Assembly: GCF_003206645.1 (NCBI RefSeq)
Contig: NZ_PZJP01000007.1
Span: 85,664-149,663, forward strand
Direction: 5' to 3'
DNA: 64,000 nucleotides
Source of the DNA: Salinicola aestuarinus
GTDB lineage: Bacteria > Pseudomonadota > Gammaproteobacteria > Pseudomonadales > Halomonadaceae
Shown: piece by piece, positions 45,927 to 55,500 of the stretch
Position numbering within the stretch: position 1 is the stretch's first letter
How the letters are laid out: the number at the start of each line of letters is the position of its first letter
Program-made: the position numbers and the translations under genes
Notes under the pieces: generated by a model
Seen by the model: only the letters and a program-made list of their open reading frames with translations
The model's database searches: none
What the model was told of the DNA's origin: nothing

Positions 45927-47426
45927 TCACGAACCGCGTGTGGACTGCGGCAGCTCGGAAACCAGGCGCAGCGACGCGGTCAGCTCGTCGAGCTGGTAGT
46001 GCGGACGCAGGAAGGTGACTGCCTTGTAGGCGCCGGGCTTGCCGGGCACCTCGGCGACCTCGACCCGGGCTTCACGCAGCGGGTATTTCGCCTTGGCTTC
46101 CTGGCCAGCGTTGTCGTCGAGCAGGACGTACTGGGAGAGCCATTCGTTGAGGTAGTCCTCGACGTTCTGACGCGACGCGAAGCTGCCCACCTTGTCGCGC
46201 ATGATCGCCTTCATGAAATGAGCGATGCGCGAGGTGGCGAAGATGTACTGCAGCTGCGAAGAGAGTCGGGCATTGGCGTTGGCGACGTCGGTGTTGTACT
46301 GCTTGGGCAGCTGCGCCGACTGGGTGCCGAAGAACGCCGCATAGTCGGTGCCCTTGCAGTGCACCAGCGGGATGAAGCCCAGGTCCGAAAGCTCCTTTTC
46401 ACGGCGATCGGTGATCGAGATCTCCGTCGGGCACTTCAGTGCCACTTCGCCGTCGTCGGTCTGGAAGTTGTGGGTCGGCAGGTCTTCGACCAAGCCGCCG
46501 CCTTCGACGCCGCGGATCGCCACGCACCAGCCGTACTGCGAGAACGCGTCAGTCACCCGCGAGCCCATGGTGTAGGCGGCGTTCATCCACAGATACTTGT
46601 TGTGATCGCGACCGTCGACGTTCTCGGTGAAGTTGAATTCTTCCACCGGGGTGGTGTCTTCGCCGTAGGGCAGACGACCCAGAACGTGCGGCAGCGTCAG
46701 GCCAACGTAGCGCGCGTCTTCCGAATTGCGGAACGACTTCCACTTGGCGTACTCGACGGTGTCGAAGATCTTGGAGAGATCCCGCGGACCGGTCATGTCG
46801 GTAAAGGAGTCCCAGCCGAACAGCTCCGGCGACGCCGACGAGATGAAGGGGGCGTGGGCGGCGGCGGCCACGTGGGAGACCTGCTCGAGCAGATACATGT
46901 CCTGCGGATGACGACCGAACTCGTAGTCACCGATCAGCATGCCGTAGGGCGCGCCGCCGAAGGTGCCGTACTCTTCCTCGTAGACCTTCTTGAACAGGGC
47001 GCTCTGGTCGAACTCGGAGGCCGACTTGAGATCCTTGACCAGATCCTTCTTGGAGGCGTTCAACATGTGAATCTTCATGTTGGTGCCGGTCTCCGACTGG
47101 TCGGTCAGGTACTTCAAGCCGCGCCAAGACGCCTCGAGTTGCTGGAATTCGCTGGCGTGCATGACTTCATTGAGCTGATCCGACAGCAGCGAGTCGATCT
47201 CGGCGATCCGCGAGTCGAGTACCGCGATCAGATCCTTGCTCGGCGTCATCTCGCCTTCCAGCACCTGGCTCACCAGTTCGTCGATCAGATCGCGGGTGCG
47301 GGTGCGCTCGGTCTCGGAGCGCGCGACGCGGCTCTCGGAGATGATGCTGTCGAGCAGGGAGGTCTCGGGGGCGAAGACTTCCTGCGTTTCCCCCTGGGTC
47401 GGGGCGTCTGTCTGCTTCTCGGCCAT
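45927..47426 (-). CDS. tssC: T6SS contractile sheath large subunit TssC
   Basis: 499 residues (VipB/ImpC). LEASWRGLKYL, GMLIGDYEFGR and HFMKAIMRDKVGSF are strongly conserved family motifs. With TssB it builds the contractile sheath around the Hcp tube. 12 bp after tssB. Confidence 0.98.
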   Translation of the reverse strand: MAEKQTDAPTQGETQEVFAPETSLLDSIISESRVARSETERTRTRDLIDELVSQVLEGEMTPSKDLIAVLDSRIAEIDSLLSDQLNEVMHASEFQQLEASWRGLKYLTDQSETGTNMKIHMLNASKKDLVKDLKSASEFDQSALFKKVYEEEYGTFGGAPYGMLIGDYEFGRHPQDMYLLEQVSHVAAAAHAPFISSASPELFGWDSFTDMTGPRDLSKIFDTVEYAKWKSFRNSEDARYVGLTLPHVLGRLPYGEDTTPVEEFNFTENVDGRDHNKYLWMNAAYTMGSRVTDAFSQYGWCVAIRGVEGGGLVEDLPTHNFQTDDGEVALKCPTEISITDRREKELSDLGFIPLVHCKGTDYAAFFGTQSAQLPKQYNTDVANANARLSSQLQYIFATSRIAHFMKAIMRDKVGSFASRQNVEDYLNEWLSQYVLLDDNAGQEAKAKYPLREARVEVAEVPGKPGAYKAVTFLRPHYQLDELTASLRLVSELPQSTRGS

Positions 47427-47438
47427 GGGAAACTCCTG

Positions 47439-47972
47439 TTATTCCTTGTCGTCCTGGGGGGTGGCGGCAGCTTCGCGGCCCAGTTCTTCACCCAGCGTCT
47501 TGAGCTTTTCGGTGTTCTGGAGCACGTCCATCAACAGCTCTTCGAGCTTGTCGTTGCCCCCCATCTTGTTGCGAAGGTCGGCGAGCTTGTTGCGCACTTC
47601 CAGCAGCTTGCGCAGCGGTTCGACCTGGCGCACCACCTCCTGCGGCTCGAAGTCCTCCATGCGCTTGAAGTTGAGCTCCACGGGCAGTTGCGAGCCGTCG
47701 TTGGCCAGGGTGTTGTCGACCCGATAGCTCAGACGCGGTTTGACGCCCTTCATCACGCTGTCGAAGTTGTCACGGTCGATGTTGACGAACTTGCGGTCCT
47801 TGAGCCGGGGCAGCGGTTCCAGGGAGTTGCCGGCGTAATCGCCCATCACGCCCACGACGAACGGCAGCTCTTTCTTCTCGATGCTGTCACCGATCTCAAC
47901 GTCGTAGGTGAGGTGAACGCGCGGCGCCCGCACGCGGGAAAGTTTGTGCTGAGTACTTTCGTTACTGGCCAT
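47439..47972 (-). CDS. tssB: T6SS contractile sheath small subunit TssB
   Basis: 177 residues (VipA/ImpB). RAPRVHLTYDVEIGD, LPFVVGVMGDYAG and RKFVNIDRDNFD are the family signatures. Interlocks with TssC. In the 78 bp before it (minus-strand sense) a 12-bp direct repeat ATGGCGAAAGCG occurs at 47991-48002 and 48012-48023. Confidence 0.98.
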   Translation of the reverse strand: MASNESTQHKLSRVRAPRVHLTYDVEIGDSIEKKELPFVVGVMGDYAGNSLEPLPRLKDRKFVNIDRDNFDSVMKGVKPRLSYRVDNTLANDGSQLPVELNFKRMEDFEPQEVVRQVEPLRKLLEVRNKLADLRNKMGGNDKLEELLMDVLQNTEKLKTLGEELGREAAATPQDDKE

Positions 47973-48050
47973 GGGTCTTCCTTTTTCGAGATGGCGAAAG
48001 CGCTTGTCAAAATGGCGAAAGCGTTCGGGTGAGTGGCATCGCGCAGCGGT

Positions 48051-48806
48051 TTACTGGCCGGGCGCTTCGCGGAGTGTGGCGACGAGCTGTTCGCGCAGTT
48101 CGTCCTCCATGGCGCCGATCTGTGCCTCGGAGATCAGCTCCTCGAAGGTACGGCTGCCCGAAATCTCGGTGCTGTGACGAATCACGTCGTCCGAGGGCAA
48201 CGTCGAGGCGACCGGAGAACTGATGACGCAGAACGGCAGGTCGCCGAAATCATCGAGCCGCCGAAAGCTGACCGGAAAGCGCAAGCCCTTGAGCAGTCGG
48301 CCGAGTCCACCGGCGCGGCTGAAGCAGTGGAAGAGCATCAGGTAGTGCAGCACGAAGCGGTGGAGCTCCGATGCACTGCGGTTCGGATCTTTCACCACCT
48401 GCCGAAAGCGGCTCAAATCGAACGAGCTGTAGCCCACCACCCACTGCACCGGGCTGGTGACGCGGATCGTCGCGTCACTGCCCAGGCGGTGGTCGTACTC
48501 CAGCGGGAAGAGTTCCGGTGTCGAGTTGATGATGTTCAACGGCACCTCGAGCTCACTCATCAGATTGAACGGCTTCGCGCCAGCGTGCTGATCGAAGAGC
48601 GTTCTGAACTCCTTGAAGTGATGCTGCGTCTCCCGGCCACTGCCGCGCGGGGCACCCTGAAGGTATTCGCCGAACAGCGGCTGAGGGCGCACCAGCGGCG
48701 ATAGCGTCGTCAGGTAATCCGCTGCCTGTGCCTTGAGCAGGTCGGAGACCAGACGCGTCTGCTTGCGCGAACGGATGAAACTCTCTACGTCGAAGGACTG
48801 CGTCAT
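48051..48806 (-). CDS. Unrecognised protein heading the T6SS left arm
   Basis: 251 residues, cytoplasmic by appearance (no signal peptide or membrane helix). I do not recognise the family. Visible features: an N-terminal helical region (VESFIRSRKQTRLVSDLLKA), a central stretch VTSPVQWVVGYSSFDLSRF, a conserved-looking LHRFVLHYLMLFHCF helix and a mixed acidic C-terminus. ATG 48806 follows AGGATC. It is first in the tssB-C-E-F-G-clpV transcription unit, 78 bp before tssB, so it most likely acts with the sheath or baseplate. It does not resemble TssA, TagF, Fha or TagJ in length or motifs. Confidence 0.7.
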   Translation of the reverse strand: MTQSFDVESFIRSRKQTRLVSDLLKAQAADYLTTLSPLVRPQPLFGEYLQGAPRGSGRETQHHFKEFRTLFDQHAGAKPFNLMSELEVPLNIINSTPELFPLEYDHRLGSDATIRVTSPVQWVVGYSSFDLSRFRQVVKDPNRSASELHRFVLHYLMLFHCFSRAGGLGRLLKGLRFPVSFRRLDDFGDLPFCVISSPVASTLPSDDVIRHSTEISGSRTFEELISEAQIGAMEDELREQLVATLREAPGQ

Positions 48807-49135
48807 GATCGATCCTGCCGCGGCGGTTGCATTGTCGATGTCGTCTGCGATGGCGAGACCGTGCCGCGGGCGCCATAGCGTCGGTTTTTCTTTCCGGTGG
48901 CAACGCCGCGATGGCGGTCATGCCTACCCGGCCTGTCGGCCGTGGCCAACCCGGGATGCCGAGCACCTCAGGTGTGATGCCGGTGGTCATCAGCGACTAT
49001 CGCGGGCTTACCCGGCTCTGTCGTGCCCTAAAATTGCGCTAATTCTAATGTAAGTCTGGTGCAATTAAGCATGTAAGCGATCTCTTACAAAGACGCGGGT
49101 TATTCGGTATCTCTGGATAACAGTATGCCGAATTC
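48807..49135. other. Regulatory region upstream of the T6SS left arm
   Basis: 329 bp without a gene on either strand. It contains the GacA-type box, a further TGTAAG half-site at 49049-49054, and a CACCTCAGGTG palindrome near 48964-48974. On the minus strand the leader before ATG 48806 carries GGA motifs, one of them in the ribosome-binding site (CAGGAT), which could be a CsrA target. Confidence 0.6.
49072..49089. promoter_or_regulatory. GacA-type upstream activating box
   Basis: TGTAAG-CGATCT-CTTACA, an exact match to the palindromic consensus TGTAAG-N6-CTTACA bound by the response regulator GacA ahead of rsmY/rsmZ in Pseudomonas. Located 266 bp before the first gene of the left arm. No GacA gene is in this window. 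Confidence 0.65.
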
Positions 49136-49621
49136 TCAATCGTTACCGAACGGTTTTCTAGAGTCGTTGAGTTGTGGCGTCAACCGTTTTAGCGTCGTCG
49201 CCGTCTCTTCATCATCCGAAAGCACCTGGCCGTTGGTATCCAGAATGCGAAGATTGCCTGAATCATCCGGCTGATAAAGGCGACGGTCTCCGGCCTCGGG
49301 AAGCAGGACGTAGAGCGAGCGGGAGAAATCGGTGACGTCGCGATGCGACTCCCAGCGCCCCCAGCTCGTGTTCACTCGCTGCCCGCCAGGCGCGTCGATG
49401 CGGGTCTCATGCAGGTAGAAGTCAACGGGGGCGCCGGTCAGCGCGTCCCGCTTGAGCAGCAGGTCGGTCGCGACACCCTGGCAGTCCGCACAGGGAGCCG
49501 TGCCCTGAAAGCGCTCGGTGATCCTCACATAGTCCACTTCGGTTTGCGGCCCACTGGCGCAGGCGGTGAGCAGCATTAAGCCCAAAAGAGGCAGCGTCCT
49601 AATTGCGCTTAGTGGTCGCAT
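49136..49621 (-). CDS. NlpE-like outer-membrane lipoprotein
   Basis: 161 residues. A lipoprotein signal peptide ends at LLTAC. The mature protein begins with an NlpE-type domain: ERFQGTAPCADCQGV, with the diagnostic CADC pair, followed by beta-rich sequence. NlpE in E. coli signals surface or copper stress to CpxA. Here it sits between the two arms of the T6SS. An alternative ATG at 49636 adds five residues; the inner ATG has GAGAG upstream. A link to secretion is only positional. Confidence 0.75.
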   Translation of the reverse strand: MRPLSAIRTLPLLGLMLLTACASGPQTEVDYVRITERFQGTAPCADCQGVATDLLLKRDALTGAPVDFYLHETRIDAPGGQRVNTSWGRWESHRDVTDFSRSLYVLLPEAGDRRLYQPDDSGNLRILDTNGQVLSDDEETATTLKRLTPQLNDSRKPFGND

Positions 49622-49821
49622 TGATTTGTCTCTCATGTGTCTTTATTGAACTTTTTGAAAGTTAATGTAACTGAGTAAGCGAGTGTTAAATTTGGCGCTT
49701 ATTATAGCGTTTAAATCTGTTAAGGTGAGCCCGCTTAGCCAGATTCAACCGAGTTTTTCTCGGTGAGGGCTGGGTCATCGAGAACCTTCCAGCTTCCATT
49801 AAAAAAGTGATAGGCACGGCA

Positions 49822-50367
49822 ATGATCGCGTCTCTATGCAGACTGGGAATCGGGTTGCTGATCGTCGCGCTTGCCGGGTGCGGCGTGGCGGATCGCGTGG
49901 GAAATCGCGTCGACGATACCTGGGCCGGGGATTTGCTCGGCAACAAGGAGCGCGTTCGCGTGACTGTCGATGCGGATGCGTCGGTCAATCCAGGGGCCGA
50001 CGGCGAGCCGCTCTCCGTCGTGGTCAGGGTCTACCAGCTTACCGAGCGCACGGCCTTTACGACGGCGTCGCCGCGTCAGCTCTGGCGGGAGGGTGAAGCC
50101 GTGCTGGGCAATGCTCTGGTGTCGGAGCGTGAAATAACGCTACTGCCGGGCGAGGACAAGGTCGACGTCGCCGCGCTCGACCCCACCACGCAGTTCGTGG
50201 GGGTTGCCGCGTTCTTCCGCAACACGATCAGCGGCGAGTGGCAGGCGTTATTTGCGGCGACCGAGCTGCGTAACGACGGCCTGCTGAGCGCGTCGGAGGG
50301 AGTGAAGCTCGAACTCGTCGAGGACCGCATTGTCGTCGAGCGTGGGCAGAACCTTCTGGAACAGTGA
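49822..50367 (+). CDS. tssJ: T6SS outer-membrane lipoprotein TssJ
   Basis: 181 residues. Lipobox LIVALAGC places the acylated Cys at about residue 20. The DUF796-neighbour TssJ fold is visible in the RVYQLTERTAF and FRNTISGEWQ segments. It anchors the TssLM complex to the outer membrane. First gene of the right arm. ATG 49822 is preferred to GTG 49807. The 185 bp upstream is AT-rich and divides two divergent transcripts. Confidence 0.92.
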   Translation: MIASLCRLGIGLLIVALAGCGVADRVGNRVDDTWAGDLLGNKERVRVTVDADASVNPGADGEPLSVVVRVYQLTERTAFTTASPRQLWREGEAVLGNALVSEREITLLPGEDKVDVAALDPTTQFVGVAAFFRNTISGEWQALFAATELRNDGLLSASEGVKLELVEDRIVVERGQNLLEQ

Positions 50368-50501
50368 CACCTGGCGGCCGACAGGCACGGCGCACGCGCC
50401 GTGCGCAGGCCTTTGCTTGTCGATGAGGCCTGTAGGGCGGAGCGCTGGGCCGCACCGCCGTGCGAACCACGAGCTTGAGTGAACAAGGGCGAGGCAGGGA
50501 C

Positions 50502-51848
50502 GTGAGCAAACACAATCGCATCATGTGGTCGGAGGGCATGTTCCTCCTGCCGCAGCATTTCCAGTATCAGGATGAGTACCACCAGCGTCAGCTGGCCGAA
50601 AGCCGGCGGGCTCAGAGCCCGTTTCAGTGGGGCGTTCAGAAGATCGCGTTCGACGAAGCCGCGCTCGAGCAGGGCGTCCTGCAGCTAACGCGACTCAAAC
50701 TGATCTTTCCCGATGGCACGCTGATCGATGCCCCGCAGCACGACCCGCTGCCGCCGGGGCGGCGCCTTGATGACGTGGCGCGCAACGGCGAGATACGCAT
50801 CCATGCGGCCCTCCGGGCCCGCGAGCCCGGCGTCGCAAGCTATCTCACGCCCGATGCGGCGCGGCACGGTAACCGGCGTTACGTCCAGACGTTCGAGACG
50901 CTATCGGATCTCAACGAAGGCTCGCTCGAAAACGAGCTGGGTACGCTGGAGCTCAATGCGACCCTGCTGATGGAAGGCGACACCCTGGACGGCTTCACGC
51001 ACTGTCCGGTGGCGCTGCTCAAGCGCAATGCCGCGGGCGGGTTCAGCCTCGACGCCGAGCATTTCATGCCGCCGTCGCTGCACCTGGACTCGGTATCGCT
51101 GCCTTATAACATCGCCAACCGACTGATCGGCATGCTCCAGGCCCGCAGCGATGCGCTCTCCGGGCGGCGTCGTGAGCGTGCCGACCAAGTGGCGGAATTC
51201 GGCTCCAGCGACGTGACCCTCTTCTGGCTGCTCTACACCATCAACCGCGCTTATCCCGAGCTTGCACACATGCTGTCGCATCCGCGGCTGCACCCGGAGT
51301 CGCTCTACCGCTTTCTGGCGGAGCTGGCCGCGAGTCTGATGACGTTCTCGATGTCGCACAGGCTGGCGGACATTCCGGAGTACGACCACCGCGAGCCGGC
51401 AGGCGCACTGCTGGCGTTGGAAACGGTGGTGCGGGAGCTGCTCGAGATCGTGGTCCCGAATCAGTACGTCCCGATACCGCTGGAACAGACGCGCTCCTCC
51501 TACTACGTCGGGCGACTCAACGACGCCCGGCTCAAGAACGCCGATTTCTACATCAGCGTCCACGCGGACATGCCGGGGGCGCAGATCCTCGAGCTGGTGC
51601 CGCGCGCGTTCAAGGTCGGCTCCCCCGAGGACATCGAGGTCGTAGTCAACACCGCCATGCCCGGCGGCACGCTGACCCACGCGACCCGCCTGCCGAGCGC
51701 GATTCCGGTCCGTCTGGACAACCACTACTTCGCCCTCGAGCCCCATGGCAGCGTTTACGACCGAATGATGGATGCGCAGGCGATCGCGTTCTACGTCCCG
51801 AGCGGATTCAAGAATCTCAGCATTGAACTGATGGCGATAATGAAATGA
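50502..51848 (+). CDS. tssK: T6SS baseplate protein TssK
   Basis: 448 residues (ImpJ/VasE). N-terminus IMWSEGMFLLPQHFQ is diagnostic. It links the baseplate to the membrane complex. GTG 50502 has AGGGAC in front; the upstream frame start at 50460 is not family-like. Overlaps tssL by 4 bases (ATGA). Confidence 0.97.
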   Translation: MSKHNRIMWSEGMFLLPQHFQYQDEYHQRQLAESRRAQSPFQWGVQKIAFDEAALEQGVLQLTRLKLIFPDGTLIDAPQHDPLPPGRRLDDVARNGEIRIHAALRAREPGVASYLTPDAARHGNRRYVQTFETLSDLNEGSLENELGTLELNATLLMEGDTLDGFTHCPVALLKRNAAGGFSLDAEHFMPPSLHLDSVSLPYNIANRLIGMLQARSDALSGRRRERADQVAEFGSSDVTLFWLLYTINRAYPELAHMLSHPRLHPESLYRFLAELAASLMTFSMSHRLADIPEYDHREPAGALLALETVVRELLEIVVPNQYVPIPLEQTRSSYYVGRLNDARLKNADFYISVHADMPGAQILELVPRAFKVGSPEDIEVVVNTAMPGGTLTHATRLPSAIPVRLDNHYFALEPHGSVYDRMMDAQAIAFYVPSGFKNLSIELMAIMK

Positions 51849-52561
51849 CCACCGAAGCCCTCGTCCAGTCTCCCGACGTCACCGAGCCCCGGACGCTCAA
51901 GACCCTGGCTCGCGACTTCATCTCCATGGTGCTGATGGTGCGCCGCGGCCAGCAGGCCGAGAGCGTCGAGCGCTTTCTGGAGCGCGTGGATCAATGGCTG
52001 CGCGAATTCGAAGAGAAAGCGCGAGCCGAGAACTACAGCGCGGAGTCGGTGCGTGACGCTCAGTACGCGTTATGCGCCTTTCTCGATGAAAGCGTGCTCA
52101 AGGGCGGCGTCGGCAATATTCGCGAGCATGTCGAGCTGCATCCCTTCCAGTACCGTTACTTCGGCGTGCACCTCGCCGGCGAGGGCTTCTACGACCGCCT
52201 CGAGACGCTCAGAGGCGACGTGCGCGGCAATCTCGACGTGCTGGAGGTCTATCACCTCTGCCTGGCGCTCGGTTTCGAGGGCAAGTACAGCCTCGAGAAC
52301 CGCGACCAGCTTCGCTATATCGCCAACACCCTGGGGCAGGACATTGCTCGCTACCGCTCGCGGGAAAGCCGCAGTGGCGACAGCTGGAAGCTGCCTGACC
52401 AGGTGGGCCAGCTGCTGCGCTACGAAGTGCCGCTATGGGTCTATCTGCTGGCGATCCTGGTCCTCTGTCTGCTCGTCTACGGCGGGCTGCGCTGGTGGCT
52501 GGGTAGCGAGACCGACGCGCTGATCGAACAGATCCGCGCGCTATTCGATACCCAAGACTGA
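51845..52561 (+). CDS. tssL: T6SS membrane protein TssL (DotU)
   Basis: 238 residues. Cytoplasmic DotU domain with YALCAFLDESVL and GFEGKYSL...L motifs, then one C-terminal membrane helix (about 195-217). It has no OmpA-type peptidoglycan-binding extension, unlike some TssL proteins; that domain is found instead on the second IcmF protein of this cluster. Confidence 0.96.
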   Translation: MTTEALVQSPDVTEPRTLKTLARDFISMVLMVRRGQQAESVERFLERVDQWLREFEEKARAENYSAESVRDAQYALCAFLDESVLKGGVGNIREHVELHPFQYRYFGVHLAGEGFYDRLETLRGDVRGNLDVLEVYHLCLALGFEGKYSLENRDQLRYIANTLGQDIARYRSRESRSGDSWKLPDQVGQLLRYEVPLWVYLLAILVLCLLVYGGLRWWLGSETDALIEQIRALFDTQD

Positions 52562-52575
52562 CGAGCGAGCGAACC

Positions 52576-55500
52576 ATGCGTTTTTTACGATTCCTTCGAT
52601 CGCTCAAGGGGTTCTGGCCGCTGTCGATCGTTCTCTGGCTGGTAGGGCTTGCGCTCTGCGTCACCGTTCTGCCGCTTCTGACCGCTGAGCGCGAGCTGGT
52701 CTTCATCGCCATGGCGCTGGTGACGGCCATCTGGCTGTTCGTCGTGGTGATGCGTCAGTACCACCGCATTCGTGCCGAGCGCAACATCGAGAACCTCGTC
52801 GAACTCGAGGTCCACCGCGAGGCGGCCGAGAGCGAGCCCGGCGATTACCAGGTACTCAGCGAACGGCTCAAGCACGCCATGGCGATGCAGCGCGCTGCCC
52901 GCGCCGTCGACGGTGGCAAGGCGTCGCTCTACGAGTTGCCGTGGTACCTGGTCATCGGTATGGCCGCCTCCGGCAAGACGTCGCTGCTCACTCGCTCGTC
53001 GCTGTCCGCGACCATGGCCGGCGGCAGCAATCTGTCTGCGGTCAGCGGTACCCAGCACTGCGACTGGTACTTCAGTCGTGAGGCGGTAATGATCGATACC
53101 GCCGGGCGCTATCTGGTGGAAGACCGCCCGGCCAGCGAGTTCGCCGACTTTTTGAAGACGCTGCGCAAGCAGCGGCGCAAGCCGGCGATCAACGGTCTGG
53201 TGCTGGTCGTGAGCTTGCCCGAGCTGCTCGAGCAGTCCCGCCAGGAGGCGCATGCGCTGGCCGAACAGCTCGTCGCCCGTGTCACCGAATACCGTGCCTG
53301 TCTCGGTACCCATCCGCCGGTCTACCTCTTCTTCAGCAAGGCGGACCTGCTGCCCGGTTTCACCCGCGCGTTCGAGACCCTGGAAGCCGAAGAGCGCCAG
53401 CGTCCGTGGGGCCTGACGTTCTCCCTCGACGAGCTGCGCAAGGGCGTCACCCAGGCATTTCAGTCCCGCTTCCCGGGACTGGTCGCCGATCTGCGCGAGC
53501 GGGTCGATGCCCGGATGGTCGAGGAGGGAACTCAGGCTGACAGTGAGCTTTTGCGTTTCCCGGACTACTTTGCCGAGCTTTTCGGCGTGCTCAGTGACTT
53601 TCTGGAGCTGTTCGATAGCCAGCAGCACGGGGAGCGCGCGCCAGTCCTGCGCGGGCTCTACTTCACCAGCGCGCTGCAGAGCGGGTCGACCCTGCCGGAT
53701 CTGCTCGAGGAGCAGACACGCGATGCCTTCGCCCTCGAGTCGAGCCCGGCGACGAGGGACGTGGCTCGTGCCGGCGAGAAGAGCTACTTCATCACGGACA
53801 CCTTCCGCGATGTGATCTTTCCCGACCGCAATCTAAGCCTCTACTACTCACAGCACGGGGATCGGCGCTCGCTGCCGACCGTGATGATCAGTGCCGTCGG
53901 CGTTGCGGGCTTGGCAGTGATAGCCGCTCAGGGCTGGTCGGCCTACAACAATTACCAGTGGGTGGAGCAGATCGAGGCCGATCTTAGCGAGGCCGCAGCC
54001 GGCGACACGCAGGACGGGCTGGATGCGCTTGAGCAACGTCTGGCGACGCTCGAGCGTCACCGTGAGGTCGGCGTTCCGCTCAAGCTCGACCTCGGGCTTT
54101 ACCAGGGTGACGCGTTGCACGCGCCGCTCAAGGCCGCCTGGGCCGCGAAGTTCAAAAGTGATGTGCTCGAACCGCTGGGCTGGCGTCTCGCGCGCCAACT
54201 GCGTTCGCTTGAGGCATTCGGCACCCCGGGGCAGTCTCTGGAGACGCCGCAGGAGGGCACCGCGACGGAGAGCGATGCAGACGCGGCCAGTGCCGGAGGC
54301 GATGCCGTCGGCGACGTCGCTGACCGTGGCCGCTCGATTGGCGAAGACGCCATGGCCCGCGCCGAGGAGCGCTCCACCTCACGTCCGACGCTGGGCAGCA
54401 TCCCGACCAGCGGGGCGGAGCTGAGCAGCCGAGCGCGCAGTGAGCTCACTTCGAGAACGACCGATAGCGCGCGGGATGCCTGGTACAGCGCGCGCAGCAG
54501 CGCGCAGACCGAGCTCGAGGAGGGGCTTCGCAACCGCACCAGTCAACTCGGCAGTGCGGTGGGCGATAGCGACGGCGACGCGTCGACACTCACGCTCTCC
54601 GGCGAGCAGGGACCGTCCCTCTCCGAGGAGATGCTGACCCGTCTGAGCCAGGAAGACGTTGAGCAGCTCATCGAGAGCTACTCCTCGCTCAAGCTCTATC
54701 TCATCCTGACCGATCCCGAGAGTCATGCCGATCAGGGCGACTTCGTCGCTTCGGCGCTGCCGCGACTTTGGGCCGACGAGGCGGCGCGGCAGGGCGCGAC
54801 CCGCGATCGCGACAGCATCGTCGACAACGCCGCGCTCTACGTGCACTACCTGCAGGAGGGGAGTGCGCCGGCCCTGTCTCGAGACGAGACATTGATCGAC
54901 GACAGCCGAGCGCGACTCAATGCCTTCCTGATCGACTCGAGCCTGGTCGACCGCGAATATCTGCGCTATCAGCTGGAGGTCGAGAAGCGATTCGATCCGC
55001 TGACGCTGTCGCGGATGGCACCGGACATGCCGGGACGGCTCTTCTACACCAGTCGCTCGGTGCCCGCGTTCTATACCCGTGAGGTATGGGAGTCCTACCT
55101 GCGTCCGGCGATCATCAAGACGGTCTCCGGCGACCTCGAGCGCGAAACGGACTGGGTGCTGGATGATGAAAGTGTCGACGATGCGGTGCAGTCCAAGGCG
55201 CGCTTCGTCAGCCAGCTGATGGCGCGCTATAAGCGTGATTACGCCGTCGCCTGGGAGCGTTTTCTCGATAATACCCGAGTCTCGAATTTCGATGATCTGG
55301 ATCAGGCCAGCGTGCAGCTGTCGCAGCTCAGCGATCTGCAGGCGTCACCGCTGCGCCAGGTGCTGACGGCCGTGGCCGACAACACCACCTGGGACGACCC
55401 CAAGGCGCAGCAGGACGAAGGCGAAGCCAGTGGTGCGGCGCAGGACCGTAGCTTCTGGGGACGGGTGATGAGCGTGTTCGGCGGCGAAAACGGTGAAGGG

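Noticed and set aside
45999..48032. 677-codon open frame on the plus strand across tssB/tssC
   Set aside because: It mirrors the codon structure of the strongly conserved sheath genes on the other strand; high GC makes long antisense frames common. No protein-family features are visible.
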